DNA from: Acridotheres tristis
Lineage: Eukaryota; Chordata; Aves; Passeriformes; Sturnidae
Assembly (NCBI GenBank): GCA_037013685.1
Contig: CM072887.1
Coordinates: forward strand, 87,874,347-87,938,346
DNA: 64,000 nucleotides
Direction: 5' to 3'
Every line of letters begins with the position of its first letter. Within the stretch, counting starts at the first letter, position 1. The translations under genes and the position numbers were made by a program. The notes beneath the pieces were generated by a model. That model was not told the origin of the DNA. It ran no database searches and was given only the letters and a program-made list of their open reading frames with translations. Positions 60,704-64,000 of the stretch are shown here, piece after piece.

Positions 60704-60754
60704 GTTTTGTTTTGGTGTTTTGTGGTTTGTGTTTTGATGTTTGTTTGTTTTTTA
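60704..60754. repeat. T/G-rich low-complexity tract
   Basis: Runs of TTTTG, TTTGTG and TTTG units. Confidence 0.8.
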
Positions 60755-62206
60755 ATGCATTCCTACAGTATCTCTGAGAAAAAAATATACCTAGCATTGT
60801 CATTGTTTAGGATGTTTTTACAGAGAATTTGGCCTTGTCACCAGAATTTGTCTTTTCTATCTGCCTGTTTCACTGCCCTCCAAACACTCCTGCTTCAAAA
60901 CTCGCTCTATTCCTCCTTCTCTGCTCTTAGTGGAGCTCCTGCTTTCTTGCACTGCCTGGGCAGGAGAATGATGCAGTAACCAGCATGGTTAGTCTCCATG
61001 AATACTTTTGCCCTATTAAATTCCAGGCTCAAGAACGTCTTTATTATGTGTTTTATTATTGTGAGGCTGTGAGGACTGTGGCTCCTAGAAAGACATGCTG
61101 CCTGGCAGGTGGGCAGAGCACGTGGTGGGACGGGTTGAGCTCAGCATCTGGAGGATTATGTCTAACTGTGTGTAGGGCCATTGACCTGGAATGCTTTTAA
61201 TTTACAAGGGTAGTTCCCAATAGCATATTTCTAGCATTCTTTCTTTAGAGGAGCATGAATGCCAAGTTGTAATAACTAAAATGAGGTCAGCTATATCAGG
61301 CCCGAGCTATTTGACAGCACACTTTGCAATCTCTGGAATGAATTGGATGAAAGAAACTGTTGAATCTTGTTCTGGCATGACCTGTTCCCCATTTTAAAAC
61401 TAATTATGGTGCTATTGTTCCACTTTAAACTCTGTTGTTATATGTACACAACATGATGACAATTTGCATGGTTTTTCTGACCCACATGGTAGTGATTTTT
61501 AGATACAACTGCTCATAGCTATATTGTGTCTAATCTTTGAGTAAAAATATGGAGATATGATTCCACTGAACATGCATAGTTAACTACAAAAAATTCTGTA
61601 TTCTGTATAGATCTTATACATAACTTGTTTTATCTGTATTTGAAAATCAGTAGAAGTTTCTAAACAAAAGTTAACATTCTGTGAACAGCTGTGATACATA
61701 CAAATAATGTGTTTGCTATGTTGAGTTTTTTCACTGAATAGCAACAATCCTGGTACATAGAAGCAAGAGTGGTGGGGGAAAAAAGGATGTTCTCCAATAG
61801 TCTGTATATTTTTATGCCACATGTAAGAAAGATAGTCTGTTGGGTGTATTTACTGAAGAATTACACATTATTCAAGTCCAAATTGACTGTCAGAAACAAA
61901 TTCTTCCAGCTAGGCTTAGTTCTGAGAGTTGTGGTATTGGGAAATCACAGTATTGTTAAAAAAAAAATCCTGTATATTACTTAGAAAACTCCAAGTTTTG
62001 AAATCTGAATGAAAATTGTAATGTTATTAAAACATCTCAGAAAACTAACTCTAATCAGGTCTTGCCAATATTTAATTTTGATGATGTGCAAAACGCTTAG
62101 ATAAAATTTGCTTGAAGAAAAGCGAGCATACAAATTTCACAGTCTTAAAAATAAAGAAAAAACCCATGAACACATTAAATATACAAGAAAAGAACTCTGG
62201 TATTAT

Positions 62207-62242
62207 GGTTTGGTTGGTTTGTTGGTTTATTGGTTTTTTTTT
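62207..62242. repeat. (TTGG)n simple repeat
   Basis: TTGG/TTTG units ending in a T9 run. Confidence 0.85.
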
Positions 62243-63917
62243 AGTTCTAAACATATAGCTGAGGTTACTTGGAATGCCCTACTGTATTTAAATAACACAT
62301 GGTGAAATATGTTAATTTTTTACGCTTGCTTTCTGTAGTATGGAAAAATAAATCTAAGACACTACACTCAGCTACTGGGATGGAAATATTTTTATTCATG
62401 GAACACATAGGATAATCTTTGTTATCCTCTGCACTATTTTTCTTTTTTCTCCCCTTACTATTTAAATAAACAGCAGAAACTTAAGGCAAAGTTTAGCTAA
62501 ACTTAAATTGTCATTAATTTATACAAAAATTGAACCGAGCACTCATGGGCTACTGCTATCAGCCCAGGAGAAATTATGTGCTTTGGGACATTGTATGATG
62601 CTGACATGAGCTTTGGACATGCTTTGTGGCTTACAAAACTGCTTCTAGTAACTTGAGTGTATACATTTTCCAAGGAAGCAGTCCAGATTTTCCGAATAAA
62701 AGATGCTGAGTGGAAGGACATACTGGAATCGGAGAAAAAAGCCAGGGTGTGGGAAATATTAACTCACAGAGCAGTTGAGTAATGCCAGCTGGTCCCTGTT
62801 CCATTCCCCACTGACCTTTCTGTAAAGGAACCCTGGCATGACTCACCCTGCAGTCCCACCTCCACACCTTGTCTGCCCTCCTTCCCTTTAGGGCAGCTGG
62901 GAGCTTGCAATGGCATTAATTGCCTTCATTTGGCTCATTCATAACAGCAAGTTGGTGTTTGGGGATTTTTCAGCTCCTATGCATAACACCCCTTTCTTTT
63001 CCTTAGGTTAAGGTAGAATTCAGCATAATGTGATGTAAAACTGCACCCTTTCAAAAAGAAGCTAATTTTTGCTCTTCTTCTGTAAGGTTCATCTTAACAC
63101 TTCTTTTTAAAAATTTCTTCAACTGAGTATTGTCTTCTCAAGTACCATCCTTTTAATTACTTGATACCAGTTTAATATGATACATGTATTGCCAAGGAAA
63201 ACGAGCTCAGTATCACACAACAAGTGATCTACCATCTTTTTCTCATATGTCAAAGGACAATAAACAGTGATGGCTACTAGAATATTATCTATTTATCTTG
63301 AAGGAAAGTATTAGTCTTGCTTCACTTTCTAGGTTTCCAGAAATCAATTTCCCAAAGACACTGCGATCAGATTTTGTGTCAGAGACACAAGTTTATTGCA
63401 CCAGTTTATTGCTGAACCTTGTGTAATAACAGGATGGACTTGATTATACTTTGAGCAGTAGCACTTGAAACTACAGAACTGGAATGAAAATTCATGCCTG
63501 TTTACTGAAGCACTCAGGATCCAGCAGACTTGAAAAGGAGTCAGAAAATCATTGAGCCATTTCAGTGAGCCATTGGGGAGCAAGGCAAGCCTTGCATCAC
63601 AGAGACATCATGCCATTTCAGGAGTCTGTAACTCCTCAAATGCAATTCCATTTCAAGTCTTCCTTTCTTATTTTCCCCCCATCTTCCCCTCGTGTTTTCC
63701 TTGTTTTTCTGGATCTATCTCATATTTTACCTCTTGAAATGGAAGAGGGAATAATCCATTTACTTAATGGGAATTTGTACGTGTTAGGCAGACTGAAAAG
63801 GGAAAATTGTAAATTCTGGAGGTGCCAGAAGTCTGATATCCTGGAATTTTTTCAGGTATCTGTGTAAAAAACACCCACTGAATCTTAGGCTTGCCTTGAG
63901 CATTTCTGATTAACTTA

Positions 63918-63957
63918 AACATATAACACATAACATATAACATATAGCATATATAAT
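63918..63957. repeat. (ATATAAC)n imperfect tandem repeat
   Basis: About five units of period 7 (ACATAAC, ATATAAC, ATATAGC). Confidence 0.8.
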
Positions 63958-64000
63958 TCATACAAATTTTCTATCTCTACATCAAGAATAAATTTCTAGT

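Larger units (their letters stand above)
57291..64000. other. Non-coding stretch with simple repeats
   Basis: No gene recognised. Simple repeats: T/G-rich at 60704-60754, (TTGG)n at 62207-62242, and a 7-bp ATATAAC-type tandem at 63918-63957. The remainder is AT-rich and unassigned. Confidence 0.55.

Noticed and set aside
44103..64000. Coding exons of COL21A1
   Set aside because: I looked for a signal peptide, vWA-domain exon and Gly-X-Y repeats on the plus strand and found none.

Overview
The window is vertebrate nuclear DNA, most likely from a bird. It shows short coding exons with GT-AG splice sites in AT-rich introns, a 43 kb stretch with almost no coding sequence, and CR1-family LINE remnants as the only retroelements I can name firmly. 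The species cannot be resolved from what I can see.

Bases 577-20554 (+ strand) hold the last 15 coding exons of a spectraplakin gene, which I identify as DST (dystonin/BPAG1). All 15 exons join in one reading frame of 684 codons plus stop. They encode, in order, the last spectrin-repeat segments of the rod, two canonical EF-hands, the GAS2-related (GAR) microtubule-binding domain, and a basic Ser/Arg/Gly-rich tail with an SKIP (SxIP-type) EB1-binding motif. The extreme C-terminus follows DST and not the paralogue MACF1. Three exons can be skipped without breaking the frame: an 18-nt microexon inside the GAR domain, a 69-nt exon after it, and a 111-nt exon in the tail. About 215 bp past the 111-nt exon there is an unremarked candidate alternative last exon. 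The 3'UTR probably runs to about 21520.

From 21.5 to 64 kb there is no convincing protein-coding gene. This part contains CR1 fragments (about 23.76, 30.2, 30.4-31.3, 35.2 and 41.7 kb), a perfect 90-bp direct repeat at 29.0-29.2 kb, simple repeats, and one CpG-rich island at 43.2-43.7 kb. The island is followed at 43.93-44.10 kb by an exon-like segment with an ideal splice donor. In human the gene downstream of DST in the same orientation is COL21A1. The island and exon-like segment are therefore candidates for its promoter and 5' non-coding exon, but none of its coding exons (signal peptide, vWA, collagen) could be found here, so this link is inference.
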